From: Symbiodinium natans
Lineage: Eukaryota > Sar > Dinophyceae > Suessiales > Symbiodiniaceae
Direction: 5' to 3'
Assembly: GCA_905221605.1 (NCBI GenBank)
Contig: CAJNDS010002628.1
Span: 1-20,000, forward strand
Length of the DNA: 20,000 nucleotides
In this document: positions 1 to 7,270 of the stretch, in pieces
Position numbering within the stretch: the stretch's first letter is position 1
Layout: each line of letters opens with the position of its first letter
Translations under genes and position numbers: made by a program
The notes under the pieces: generated by a model
Told to the model about the DNA's origin: nothing
The model's database searches: none
What the model saw: only the letters and a program-made list of their open reading frames with translations

Positions 1-240
1 CCCCAAACCCCCCCAACCCAACCCCCCCCAACCCCCCCCCCCCCCAGAAAAAAACAAAAACACATAATACGAACAATGAAATGAAATAGATAGATTTAAC
101 ATAGAAAAATAATAACGAATAATAATAATATCGAATCATAACAATAATAGTAGTAATAATAACAATAATAAAATCATCAATACTAATACTAATAATAACA
201 ACAACAGTAGTAGTAATATGAACAATAATGACTTCATAGA
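1..240. repeat. C-rich tract followed by AAT-type trinucleotide-rich DNA
   Basis: The first 45 bases are nearly all C with a few A, resembling decayed CCCCAAA-type repeat. From about 60 to 240 the DNA is AT-rich and built of irregular AAT/ATA/ACA trinucleotides. No coding signal is seen. Confidence 0.7.
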
Positions 241-310
241 ACACGATATCACCCCTTGAACTCTCTAGGTGCCCCTGCTTCCGGCCACGGCAGCATCCCT
301 CTTGGCTCCT

Positions 311-646
311 CGGCGGTGAGAAGCCCTAAGCCTTAAGCCCTAAGCCCTAAACCCTAAACCCTAAACCCTAAACCCTAAACCCTAAACCCTAAACCCTAAA
401 CCCTAAACCCTAAACCCTATGAACCCTAAACCCTATCCATTTTGGGGAATCAGAGTTCTGGGGCTGTAGAGGCTCTGAGCTTCAGAGTTTTAGGTCTGGC
501 TCTGAGTAGGTAACGGGGGCATGAGGCACCCTAAACCCTGAACCCTAAACCCTAACCCTAAACCCTAAACCCTAAACCCTAAACCCTAAACCCTAAACCC
601 TAAACCCTAAACCCTAAACCCTAAACTAACCCTGAACCCTAAACCC
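311..646. repeat. CCCTAAA interstitial telomere-like arrays
   Basis: Two runs of CCCTAAA (about 324-437 and 528-646) flank about 90 bases of ordinary sequence (438-527) in which I see no gene. Units are mostly perfect with occasional CCCTGAA, CCCTAAG or CCCTAA variants. Because unique DNA lies on both sides and opposite-orientation blocks follow, these are interstitial arrays rather than a chromosome end. Confidence 0.9.
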
Positions 647-682
647 GAATCCCGGAAAGGTTTTATGTAGGAGGTCGGGTCC

Positions 683-815
683 TCATAGTGCTTTATTCCG
701 TGCTTTGACAGGGGCATACTGCGTCAGAGCCTCTGGAAAGACAGGTGCATCCTGAAATTCCTCAAGCAGGCCCTTGAAACTCGACCTCCATGTAGCCCCA
801 TGGCTGCCTATAACC
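683..815 (-). CDS. candidate terminal exon, unknown protein
   Basis: The minus strand is open here and ends in a stop at 683-685. The reading frame has normal amino-acid composition (for example SSFKGLLEEFQDAPVFPEAL) with no simple-sequence character. The upstream splice site is not certain: AG dinucleotides occur around 810-825. A competing + strand reading is a short exon at 712-744 between a TTTGACAG acceptor and a CAG|GTGCAT donor (GHTASEPLERQ, 11 codons). I do not recognise a family. Strand is uncertain. Confidence 0.3.
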
Positions 816-910
816 CTGAGCCCCAAGCCAATTCCAAACCTCACAAGTACCAACCCCAAAAGCCCGACCAATTTTCGTCTTGCAAGCCTAATCAAGCCCC
901 TAGAGAACCG

Positions 911-985
911 AGCCCTAAACCCTACACCCTAAACCCTAAACCCTAAAAACCCTGAACCCTAAGCCCCTACAACCCTAAAAAACGC
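911..985. repeat. CCCTAAA block
   Basis: Short, partly degenerate CCCTAAA run directly left of the GC-rich island at 1003-1073. Confidence 0.85.
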
Positions 986-1002
986 CCCCTTCAAACCCTG
1001 AG

Positions 1003-1073
1003 CACCTCGATCTGCGACTCGCGTCCGGCCAGGCCATGCTGGCGCTGGCGACGCCTCGCCGCGTGCTCGGCCA
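1003..1073. other. exon-like GC-rich island, strand uncertain
   Basis: A GC-rich unique segment lies between a CCCTAAA block on the left and a TTTAGGG block on the right. On the + strand it follows an AG at 1001-1002 and reads HLDLRLASGQAMLALATPRR, leaving through a GC-type or telomere-repeat donor. On the minus strand another frame (GRESQIEVL and upstream) is equally protein-like and ends in AG|GGTTTG. No family recognised. Confidence 0.3.
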
Positions 1074-1165
1074 ATTAGGGTTTAGGGTTTAGAGTTTAGG
1101 GTTTAGGGTTTAGGGCTTAGGGTTTAGGGTTTAAGGTTTAGGGTCTAGGCTTAGGGATCTGGGTT
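1074..1165. repeat. TTTAGGG block
   Basis: TTTAGGG units with a few variants (TTTAGAG, CTTAGGG, TTAAGG). Opposite in orientation to the block before the island at 1003-1073. Confidence 0.9.
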
Positions 1166-1236
1166 TGGGGCATTCTCATTCTCACGCGTAGGCCCGGTGG
1201 CCTCGTGCGCAGTGACATTCGCGCGCTTCGCTTGAG

Positions 1237-1386
1237 CAACGCACTGGTGTCCTGGAGGGAGTGCAAGAGGGGGATTCCTCGAACTTACTCGCTTTGCTGC
1301 TCTATCGCTTGAAGACTCGTGTGCAACGGGCACTGTATACCACTGAAGCATGCAAGAACAAAGCCAATGCCCCTTGTGCACTGCTT
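1237..1386 (+). CDS. candidate internal exon, 50 codons, unknown protein
   Basis: One of the better exon candidates outside the ankyrin gene. It starts after an AG at 1235-1236 and ends at a consensus donor GTAAGT (1387-1392). The 150 bases between are exactly 50 open codons, phase 0 at both ends, starting QRTGVLEGVQEGDSSNLLAL and including a helix-like stretch LLALLLYRLKTRVQRALYTT. I do not recognise the protein. The flanks are TTTAGGG blocks on both sides (1074-1165 and from about 1469). The minus strand also has an open frame across this interval; I prefer + because of the consensus donor and composition. A transcript read would settle it. Confidence 0.42.
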
Positions 1387-1468
1387 GTAAGTGCCTGGGG
1401 GGTCTGCGGGCACACAGAATGTTTTTGAGGATTCCGATCTATCGCGCGATATGTTGGATCCCTTGGGC

Positions 1469-1488
1469 GGTTTAGGGTTTAGGGTTTA
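1469..1488. repeat. short TTTAGGG run
   Basis: About three TTTAGGG units in the presumed intron that follows the GTAAGT donor at 1387. The DNA between 1393 and 1546 otherwise shows nothing recognisable. Confidence 0.85.
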
Positions 1489-1546
1489 ACCAAGGACAAG
1501 GTAGACACAGGCTAAAGTTTTCAAACTCCAGGAGCAATCTGCCTTA

Positions 1547-2160
1547 GACCTAAACCCTAAATCCCAAAAACCTACCCCCCCCAAACCCAAAACCTTGAGC
1601 CCCATATCCCAAACCCCAAAACCCCAAATCCTGAGCTCCAAAGCCAAAAACCTTCAGCCTTAAATCCCAAAAACCCTAAGCCCCAAATCCCAAGGCCTAA
1701 GCCCTAAATCGCAAAACCCCGAAACCCTAACACCCTCAACCCTCGTTCCCACAACGTACAGGCCCTACATCCCAAAAACCTCAAACCCTAAACCCTAATT
1801 CCTAAAACCTATAAGCCCCAAGTCCCGAAAACCCTAAACACCTAAACCCCAAATCCCACTACCTATAAGCCCTCCGAAAACCCTAACATTTTAAATCCAA
1901 AAAACCAGAAGCCAAAAACCCTAAGCCTCAAGCCCTACATCTCCCAAACCCCCTAAGACCCTCGATCCCTATAAACCCTAAACCCTAAACCCTAAACCCT
2001 AAACCCTAAACCCTAAACCAAAAACCCTTGAGCCGTAAACCCCTACCCCTAAACCCTAAACCCTAAACCCGACACCCTAAACCGTAAACCCTAAACCCTA
2101 AACCCTAAACCCCCCTTGAGCCCTAAAGCCCTAAAGCCTACACCCAAAACCCCCAAACCT
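1547..2160. repeat. long degenerate CCCTAAA region
   Basis: About 600 bases of decayed CCCTAAA/CCCCAAA units with clean stretches near 1972-2022 and 2046-2113. No coding signal. It resembles old telomere-like repeat broken up by point changes and small insertions. Confidence 0.85.
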
Positions 2161-2193
2161 CTTTGAGCCCCAAATGGCCCCTTGGCTCCTCAG

Positions 2194-2243
2194 GCTTCCT
2201 GCAGGTGGATCAGGAGAGCCTCCAGCGGCTGATCCAGGACAGG
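2194..2243 (+). CDS. candidate small exon, unknown protein
   Basis: An island between CCCTAAA (left) and TTTAGGG (right). It follows a CAG at 2191-2193, reads FLQVDQESLQRLIQDR without a stop, and ends at ACAGG|GTTTAGGG, where the telomere-like repeat itself supplies the GT donor. The minus strand also gives a short open frame (PLEALLIHLQEA then stop), so strand is not fully certain. No family recognised. Confidence 0.35.
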
Positions 2244-2415
2244 GTTTAGGGTTTAGGGTTTAGGGTTTGGGGTTTGGGGTTTAGGGTTTAGGGTTTAGGG
2301 TTTAGGGGGGTGTGTTCTTTGGGTTTCGAGGGTTTCGGGTTTAGTAGGGTTTAGGGCTTGGGGTTTAGTGTTTAGAGGGTTTAGGGTTTGGGGTTTGGGA
2401 TTTACGGCTCAGGGT
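2244..2415. repeat. TTTAGGG block
   Basis: TTTAGGG with TTTGGGG variants, becoming irregular towards 2415. About 90 bases of ordinary sequence (2416-2506) follow with no recognisable content. Confidence 0.9.
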
Positions 2416-2506
2416 TTCCGGACTAGGCGCGAGTGAGAAGAGAGATCGTGCAAGACGATTGCGAGAAACGAGCAAAGGAAGATGACACGCTCTCACCCTA
2501 ACGAAA

Positions 2507-2556
2507 GGTACCCTAAACCCTAATCCCTAAACCCTAAACCCTAAACCCTAAACCCC
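2507..2556. repeat. CCCTAAA block
   Basis: Short CCCTAAA run immediately left of the possible exon at 2605-2635. Confidence 0.9.
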
Positions 2557-2604
2557 TCAAATATCAGGAACCTGCCCAGGACAGAATGTGCCCTCTTATC
2601 ACAG

Positions 2605-2635
2605 GGTATGTTGACAGTATCTTCAACCGGGACCG
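2605..2635. other. possible micro-exon, strand uncertain
   Basis: On + the 31-base segment lies between a pyrimidine-rich acceptor (CTTATCACAG) and a donor of the form G|GTGCGT, and reads YVDSIFNRDR. On the minus strand an overlapping segment is also bounded by AG and AG|GTTCCT and reads TVNIPCDKRAHSVLGR. Both are plausible. CCCTAAA lies to the left and TTTAGGG to the right. Confidence 0.25.
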
Positions 2636-2639
2636 GTGC

Positions 2640-2960
2640 GTTTCTATCTGACAAACCTAGTTCAACCACAAAGCCCATGACTCATAGTCCGTTGTACTAC
2701 AACAGCCGCAAATTTTCCAAAACAGCAAATCTTGGTGTAGGGTTTAGGGTTGTTTAATGGTCCAATCACGCGCAGAGAATGTTAAGGAAACACTACGGTA
2801 AAGTCAGACAAGTGCAGTAGCAAGCGATTTGAACTGCAGTTTGAAACATCACACGGCAGATGAGTTGACTGGCGCTCCAATGGTCCAAGAGTTCATTAAT
2901 GAGACATGGGCATGTGTGTGTGTGTGTGATATATGTGTCTAAAGCCTAAACAACCGAACG
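2640..2960. other. unique sequence without recognisable gene
   Basis: Ordinary-composition DNA interrupted by about two TTTAGGG units near 2737-2752 and a GT dinucleotide run at about 2910-2928. No convincing reading frame or structured element seen. Confidence 0.5.
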
Positions 2961-3031
2961 ACCTAAACCCAAACCCCTAAACCCTGACTGTCGTCCTGTT
3001 CCAAACTCTTGTGGATGTCTCCGGCCCGAAG

Positions 3032-3054
3032 CCTGCTCGATGCCAGTGAACCAG
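3032..3054 (+). other. possible micro-exon ending at CAG|GTTTAGGG
   Basis: Short island after a CCCTAAA remnant; reads LLDASEP in one frame and ends exactly at CAG|GTTTAGGG, so the donor would lie in the first telomere-like unit. Too short to support alone. Confidence 0.2.
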
Positions 3055-3215
3055 GTTTAGGGTTTAGGGTTGAGGGTTTAGAGTGTAGGGTTTTGGGTGC
3101 AGGGTGTTCGTATGATCTTGGGTTTACGACAATCATGAGGGCATAATCTTGGCTAGGTAGGGGATGGCTGTTCATTCAATGATCGTGGGGTTTGGGGTTT
3201 GGGGTTGGGTTTGGG
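3055..3215. repeat. TTTAGGG / TTTGGGG block
   Basis: Irregular TTTAGGG units at 3055-3105 and TTTGGGG variants at about 3187-3215, separated by unique sequence. Confidence 0.8.
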
Positions 3216-3217
3216 GC

Positions 3218-3540
3218 AGAAGCGTCAAACCTAAACCTCAAGCCCCAAACCCTAAACCTTTTTGCCCCTCTAAACCGTATTGGGGCAAAAGGGGTGCCAA
3301 ATGTTGGTCAAGCCCTCAAGCTATGAAACCCTGAAATCCCAAACCTTAAACCCTGAAAGCCTCAAACCTTACACTCTCAAACCCCGAAACCCTAATAAAG
3401 ACCCTGCAACCTGAACCCCTAAAGCCCTCAAACCCCCCACCCCCCGCCCCGCCCCCCTTTGTAGGAGGGAGAGCAGCTGCGTCCAACGCCAGCGCAAGCC
3501 CCAGTTCCTTCCCCAACCCCCCCCCCCCCCCCACCCCCCC
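3218..3540. repeat. degenerate CCCTAAA region with poly(C) tracts
   Basis: Decayed CCCTAAA units to about 3440, then C-rich DNA including a run of C at about 3519-3540. The open frame on the minus strand here is glycine-rich simple sequence and is not a gene. Confidence 0.75.
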
Positions 3541-3541
3541 A

Positions 3542-3560
3542 CAAACCCTAAACCCGAATA

Positions 3561-3595
<35 letters not shown>

Positions 3596-3700
3596 CGCCC
3601 TAAATCCTGAACCGGGTAACGAGTTTAACCCTAAACCCGAATAAATCCCTCCCTAGCGCCCTAATGAAACTTTAAACCCTGAACCGGGGTAACGAGTTTA
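3542..3700. repeat. two-copy tandem repeat with a poly(C) expansion
   Basis: Unit one (3542-3627) and unit two (3628-3700) share the order ACCCTAAACCCGAATAAA, a pyrimidine stretch, GCCCTAA, then a segment ending GGTAACGAGTTTA. In unit one the pyrimidine stretch is a pure run of 30 C (3563-3592); in unit two it is TCCCTCCCT. The length difference is mostly the C run. Confidence 0.8.
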
Positions 3701-3786
3701 AACAACCTTTTGGCTTTTTGAGTACGGTTTTGGGTTTCGGTATATTGTTTCTATGCCAATGGAGCCATGCGTTTCCTTTTGGCTCT

Positions 3787-3877
3787 TTAAACCCTAAACC
3801 CTGAACCCTGAACCCTGAACCCTGAACCCTGAACCCTGAACCCTAAACCCTAAACCCTAAACCCTAAACCCTAAACC
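3787..3877. repeat. CCCTGAA / CCCTAAA block
   Basis: Several consecutive CCCTGAA units followed by CCCTAAA units; the variant units are clustered, as expected from local amplification. Confidence 0.9.
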
Positions 3878-3881
3878 GCAG

Positions 3882-3938
3882 CGCGCCTCATCGACACCTC
3901 GCTACGCGCTTCCCACTGCACGAAATGTCTAATTCTTA
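3882..3938 (+). CDS. candidate small exon, unknown protein
   Basis: Directly follows CCCTAAACCGCAG, so the repeat runs into the acceptor. One frame is open (RLIDTSLRASHCTKCLILS) to a possible donor GTATAG at 3939. The hairpin element 3943-4058 starts four bases into that presumed intron. No family recognised; a second frame is also open for much of the length. Confidence 0.28.
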
Positions 3939-3942
3939 GTAT

Positions 3943-4058
3943 AGGTAACCTTTGGGATGCTCCCCCTTATTCTGACAGTCCTTAATAGGGACTATCATAT
4001 CCCCTTGTACTCTCTATTGAGGACTGTTAGTCTAAGTGGGAGCATCCCAAGGTAACCT
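3943..4058. mobile_element. 116-bp MITE-like inverted-repeat element (family A)
   Basis: The two ends are inverted repeats over about 47 bases: left arm starts AGGTAACCTTTGGGATGCTC and the right arm, read in reverse complement, starts AGGTTACCTTGGGATGCTCC, continuing with matching ACAGTCCT-AATAG blocks. The arms leave a short centre, so the element folds into one long hairpin. No clear target duplication is visible. A diverged relative lies at about 9305-9408. Too short to code for a transposase, hence a non-autonomous DNA element by inference. Confidence 0.8.
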
Positions 4059-4183
4059 CCCAAACAGGGCACTCCGACTTGCGGAGACGACAGTCTGTGC
4101 ACCAAATACACCTTCGTAGCTGAGTGACGAAACCCTATAAACCCTAATCCCCTATAGAACTGAAAGTGTAGACTGTTTGGGAG
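4057..4183. repeat. inverted repeat, 11-bp perfect ends
   Basis: CTCCCAAACAG at 4057-4067 is repeated as CTGTTTGGGAG at 4173-4183. The interior arms match only weakly. It abuts the 3943-4058 element and may be a degraded second insertion. Confidence 0.4.
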
Positions 4184-4265
4184 CTCATGAACTCAGCAAC
4201 TAAGACACAAACTTTGAAAGCTCCCTAGGCCCGTACCTAAAATGCCAGGCACTTGGTTCGAGCTT

Positions 4266-4350
4266 GACCCTAAACCCTAAGCTCCCTAAACTCCCTAAAC
4301 TCCCTAAACTCCCTAAACTTCCTAAACTCCCCTAAACTCCCCTAAACCCT
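4266..4350. repeat. CTCCCTAAA variant block
   Basis: Repeated CTCCCTAAA units (9-mer variant of CCCTAAA) followed by a few normal units. Confidence 0.85.
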
Positions 4351-4386
4351 GTAAACCAAATATTGTCCAATCGTCTCACGACCCCC

Positions 4387-4462
4387 ATGCTCGACCTCCG
4401 CCAGCTTCGGCGGGACCTGGACGGCCCCGCGCAGCAGGCGAGGACCCCAAGCCACTTCTTAG
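4387..4462 (+). CDS. candidate exon or start of a coding region
   Basis: An island between CCCTAAA-type (left) and TTTAGGG (right). An ATG at 4387 opens the frame MLDLRQLRRDLDGPAQQART, which runs to a TTAGG|GTTTAGG boundary. An internal acceptor-like CGCCAG lies at 4399-4404. The MLD-start with charged residues faintly recalls the N-terminus of seryl-tRNA synthetases, but the match is too short to name it. The phrase CCACTTCTTAGGGT at the right edge recurs near 8487. Confidence 0.3.
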
Positions 4463-4545
4463 GGTTTAGGCTTTAGGGTTCATAGGGTTTAGGGTTTAGG
4501 GTTTAGGGTTTAGCGTTTAGAGTAGGGTTTGGATTGGAATGGGAA
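4463..4545. repeat. TTTAGGG block
   Basis: TTTAGGG with one or two diverged units. Unique sequence without visible features follows to about 4670. Confidence 0.85.
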
Positions 4546-4672
4546 ACTGGGGCTTCGGGTTTGGGGCTTCAGGGCTTTTGTGTGTTTGTTTCCTGCGTCG
4601 TAGGCTTAGAGAACCCAGGCTTCTAATGCTTCTGGAACTTCGGTGTTAAGCTGGCGTCGCCCCCACCCCCCC

Positions 4673-5215
4673 AAACCCTACAACACAACCCTACACCCTA
4701 AAACCCAAAACCGCAAAACCCTAAACCAAAACCCTAAACCCTAAAACCCTAAGCCCTAATACAGCCCGTGCGCACCTACACCTACGTCCATGGGTTCTAC
4801 GGAGGTTTCGTGGGGGGGGCTTATGGTTTAGGGGTTCACTGTTCAGCCCTTGAGCCCTCGAACCCCCCCCCCCCCCCCCCCGCCCCTCTGCAAAAGACAG
4901 CGTGGCCATGACTCCTGACACCTGAGCCCTACATCTACAACCCTAGACCCTTAACCCTCAACCCTGAACCCTTAGCCCTAAACCCTGAACCCTTAGCCCT
5001 AAACCCTAAACCCGAAACCTCAGAAACCCTCAAGCCTTCGACTCCAGGCCCCCGCATGTCATGCCGAAATTACCAGACCCCAGGGCCTCCAGCCTCCCCC
5101 CCGCAACAGAAAGCCCAAACCCCCAAACCCTCAAAGCCCCAAACCCCGCCACAAGAAAAGCTTGAAACCAACCGCCCTTAAGCCCTGAAAGCCCTAAACC
5201 CTAACACCCTTAGCC
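4673..5215. repeat. degenerate CCCTAAA region with poly(C)
   Basis: Decayed CCCTAAA units with a C run at about 4862-4880 and several short unique inserts (for example 4760-4860 and 5035-5110). No gene seen. Confidence 0.8.
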
Positions 5216-5222
5216 CGAAAAG

Positions 5223-5352
5223 GCTTAGGGTGCAGGGTTAGGGTTTAGGGTTTAGGGTTTAAGTTTAGGGTTTAGGGTTTAGGGTTTAGGGTTTAGGGTT
5301 TAGGGTTTAGGGTTTAGGGTTTAGGGTTTAGGGTTTAGGGTTTAGGGTTTAA
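5223..5352. repeat. clean TTTAGGG array
   Basis: About 18 units of TTTAGGG, nearly perfect, one of the longest homogeneous runs in the window; homogeneity suggests recent origin. Confidence 0.95.
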
Positions 5353-5379
5353 GCTCTCTTCAAAGCCCTAAACGCAGAG

Positions 5380-5439
5380 GTCGACGAGAAGGAGATGAAG
5401 GCCGCCGTCATGCTCGCTGTGCTCGGCGACTCGGCGCGC
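5380..5439 (+). CDS. candidate internal exon, 20 codons, unknown protein
   Basis: After a TTTAGGG array the sequence CTCTCTTC...CCCTAAACGCAGAG leads into 20 open codons that read VDEKEMKAAVMLAVLGDSAR, then a GT donor (GTTTGCCC, 5440). Composition (Lys/Glu-rich, then hydrophobic) and GC-rich third positions are those of real coding DNA, and the opposite strand is poor (Ser/Thr-rich). No family recognised. Confidence 0.42.
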
Positions 5440-5524
5440 GTTTGCCCCCCCCCCCCCTCCGCCTTTCGGGCTCAGGGTTTAGTTTTTTCGTAACAACACC
5501 CTGAAAAAAGGCAAAATACAATTT

Positions 5525-5698
5525 CCTTGCAAGGGCAAGATAGGGAAACTTTGTTTTTTTTTTTTTTTTTTTTTTTTGGGGGGGGGGGTGCTTTTCCCAC
5601 TAGTTGCTTAGCAAGCTCCCACAACACAAGACGCATTCGATCTTACAAGGGCAATATAGGGGTCATCCGTTATCATTTGCAGAACAACCCCCCCCCCC

Positions 5699-5741
<43 letters not shown>

Positions 5742-6128
5742 AGCAAAGCATATTCTTCGGCAATATAGGGAGCATCTTTGTTCCCCCCACCACCATTTTT
5801 CCTCCTACTATTTGCTGAACAGCCCCCCAAAAAGAAACAAAAAAAACATTTTCCTTATAAGGGCAAATGTAAGGAGTGTCTTTGTGTTTGTCGTGAACAC
5901 ATTAGTCTAACCCTATAAGCCCTAAACCCTAAACCCTAAACCTGCGGCCCCCATTGCCCTAAGCAGTAAACCCCAAACCCTGGGCCTTGTCTTCACGCAT
6001 TCAACTACTGTTTGCTTCAGGATCCCCCCCAAACATGAATGATAACAATCCCTACTATATTGCCCTTATAAGGAAGTTACATTATTTTGTATTATTTTAT
6101 TTATGTTTTTTTTTTTTTTGGGGGGGGG
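5525..6128. repeat. cluster of five poly(C)/poly(A) units with a CCTTATAAGG box
   Basis: A box close to CCTTATAAGGGCAATATAGG occurs at 5525-5546, 5642-5662, 5754-5772 and 5853-5877 on + and at 6051-6073 on minus. The boxes at 5754, 5853 and 6051 are preceded, in their own orientation, by a C run joined to an A run; the first and last are followed by T-then-G. The C/A and T/G tracts (5554-5588, 5688-5740, 5823-5848, 6106-6128) would form terminal inverted repeats, so the units may be decayed hairpin elements. Apparent reading frames here are homopolymer artefacts. Confidence 0.65.
5911..5985. repeat. short CCCTAAA block inside the cluster
   Basis: About four CCCTAAA units followed by decayed units, separating the fourth and fifth boxes of the poly(C)/poly(A) cluster. 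Confidence 0.8.
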
Positions 6129-6129
6129 T

Positions 6130-6514
6130 TGGTGTTCATTTGAAAATAGTAGTCACAGGTTCACTTTCATTCTCTGGGTTTCAAGGTTTTCAGTTGTCAG
6201 CAGAACCACATGTTCAAAAACTCGCAGGGTGCTTGGCATTGCTTCTTGTAATAGCTTGTCATGAGATGTTCGAATCTGCACCAGTATCACCGTGCATCAT
6301 ATACCAAGAAAAACATAGCCGGCTACATTAAATCGCTAACTGCCGAGTCAGCTTCACAGTGTTACGCTTCTTCGCTAACGTCACGTTGCCGAGTTGCTTT
6401 TGGCTTTTTGATGATACTGCTCGTGTGCCTTGGGTCACATACCCCCGTCTAGACCCCGTCCCTTAAGGACCCCATAATATCAGGGTGAGGCTATATTGAA
6501 TAGACGCCAGTGCC
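6130..6514 (+). promoter_or_regulatory. upstream region of the ankyrin gene with possible trans-splice acceptor
   Basis: About 385 bases of AT-richer, non-repetitive DNA precede the ankyrin start codon. No TATA-like signal can be trusted. A CAG at 6508-6510 lies four bases before the ATG (GCCAG|TGCCATG). If the host is a dinoflagellate, mRNAs receive a spliced leader at such an AG, so this is a possible acceptor; the call is inference only. Confidence 0.3.
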
Positions 6515-7199
6515 ATGCTGCGCGTGTTCAGCCGTGTTTCGGGGGAAGAGCTTGCTGCTGAGCCCAAGACGACTTTCTGGGATGTGGTGTCCGTCAAGAG
6601 CCACTTGCGTGCAAAGTATCACTACCCAATGAGCTTTCAACGGCTTTTTGAGTCTGAGAGCGGCTTCGAGGAGCTTCCTGGCATGCCTCTGAATACCAAC
6701 GAGTGGCAGCTAGTGGTGACCTCCACATTGGGTAGGCCAGACCTGGAACGCCGAGCTACAGAAGAGTTTGTGATGTACGCCGCCAAGAGGGGCCATGTTC
6801 AAGTGGCCCGTGCTCTGCTTGACGGAGGAGCCAACAAGGACTGGCAGGACGGTGCTACCAGCGAGAAGACAGCCCTCATGCACGCTTCTGGCCGGGGCCA
6901 CATTGACATGGTCCGTTTGCTGCTGAAAGCTGGTGTTACTTACTTAGCCAATAGTTGAACTTCAATTTTTTTGGGCTACCTTATTTAGTAGGAATATTAA
7001 AGTTCAACCTTCTTTCCCACTTGGTTATTGGAGAAGTAAGGTTAACATGAACTTGCAGGACTTCGAAGGCAAAACCGCTCTAATGCACGCTGCTGGCAAT
7101 GGCCACGCTGAGATCGTGCGTTTGCTGCTGGAAGCGGGTGCTGACAGGAACTTGCGAGACAACCGCGGCAAAGTGGCCGAGATCAGTCACCACAAGTAG
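6515..7199 (+). CDS. ankyrin-repeat protein with ubiquitin-like-style N-terminus (two exons)
   Basis: Coding parts are 6515-6934 and 7041-7199; the product is 192 residues. Residues 1-70 (MLRVFSRVSGEELA..., ending WQLVV) resemble the N-terminal domain found ahead of ankyrin repeats in many dinoflagellate proteins. Three ankyrin repeats follow: about 82-116 (diverged, AAKRGHVQVARALLDGGANK), 117-149 (KTALMHASGRGHIDMVRLLL) and 150-182 (KTALMHAAGNGHAEIVRLLL). Splicing the GT-AG intron at 6935-7040 gives exactly 33 residues between the two KTALMHA motifs, the canonical period, which fixes the exon joint. Without splicing the frame stops at 6956. The protein is short; it may be complete, as start context and TAG stop (7197-7199) are clear. 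Likely role: protein-protein binding; partner unknown. A 359-bp tandem repeat begins about 70 bases downstream. Confidence 0.85.
6935..7040 (+). mobile_element. introner-like element forming the intron of the ankyrin gene
   Basis: The intron is 106 bases, GT-AG, phase 0. It consists of GTTA (6935-6938) plus a 102-base element (6939-7040), and GTTA recurs just after it (7041-7044), so GTTA is a 4-bp target duplication. The element ends are inverted repeats: CTTACTTAGCCAATAG on the left against CTTACTTCTCCAATAA from the right (13 of 16 match). A second, inner inverted repeat is perfect over nine bases (GTTGAACTT 6954-6962, AAGTTCAAC 7000-7008). The donor GT lies in the duplicated target and the acceptor AG in the terminal repeat, as in known introners. 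Exact excision restores the ankyrin frame. Confidence 0.8.
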
Positions 7200-7270
7200 T
7201 CAGCGCGTGCCCAAGGCCCGAGGCAAAGTAGGAGCACACAACGTCCCACTGTCAACTGGTAAGCCGCTCG

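Noticed and set aside
1-660. True chromosome end (telomere) at the left edge
   Set aside because: CCCTAAA runs are interrupted by unique DNA and opposite-orientation blocks recur throughout the window, so these are interstitial arrays.
3765-3790. Relict dinoflagellate spliced-leader sequence (CCTTTTGGCTC)
   Set aside because: Only about 11 bases match the expected end and it lacks the flanking leader; a similar CCTTTTGGCTTTTTGAG nearby shows the phrase is local.
4387-4462. Naming this island as seryl-tRNA synthetase
   Set aside because: The resemblance is limited to an MLD start and a few charged residues over about 20 codons.
5527-5910. 127-codon + frame with long Phe and Lys runs
   Set aside because: Made of poly(T), poly(G), poly(C) and poly(A) tracts in the repeat cluster.
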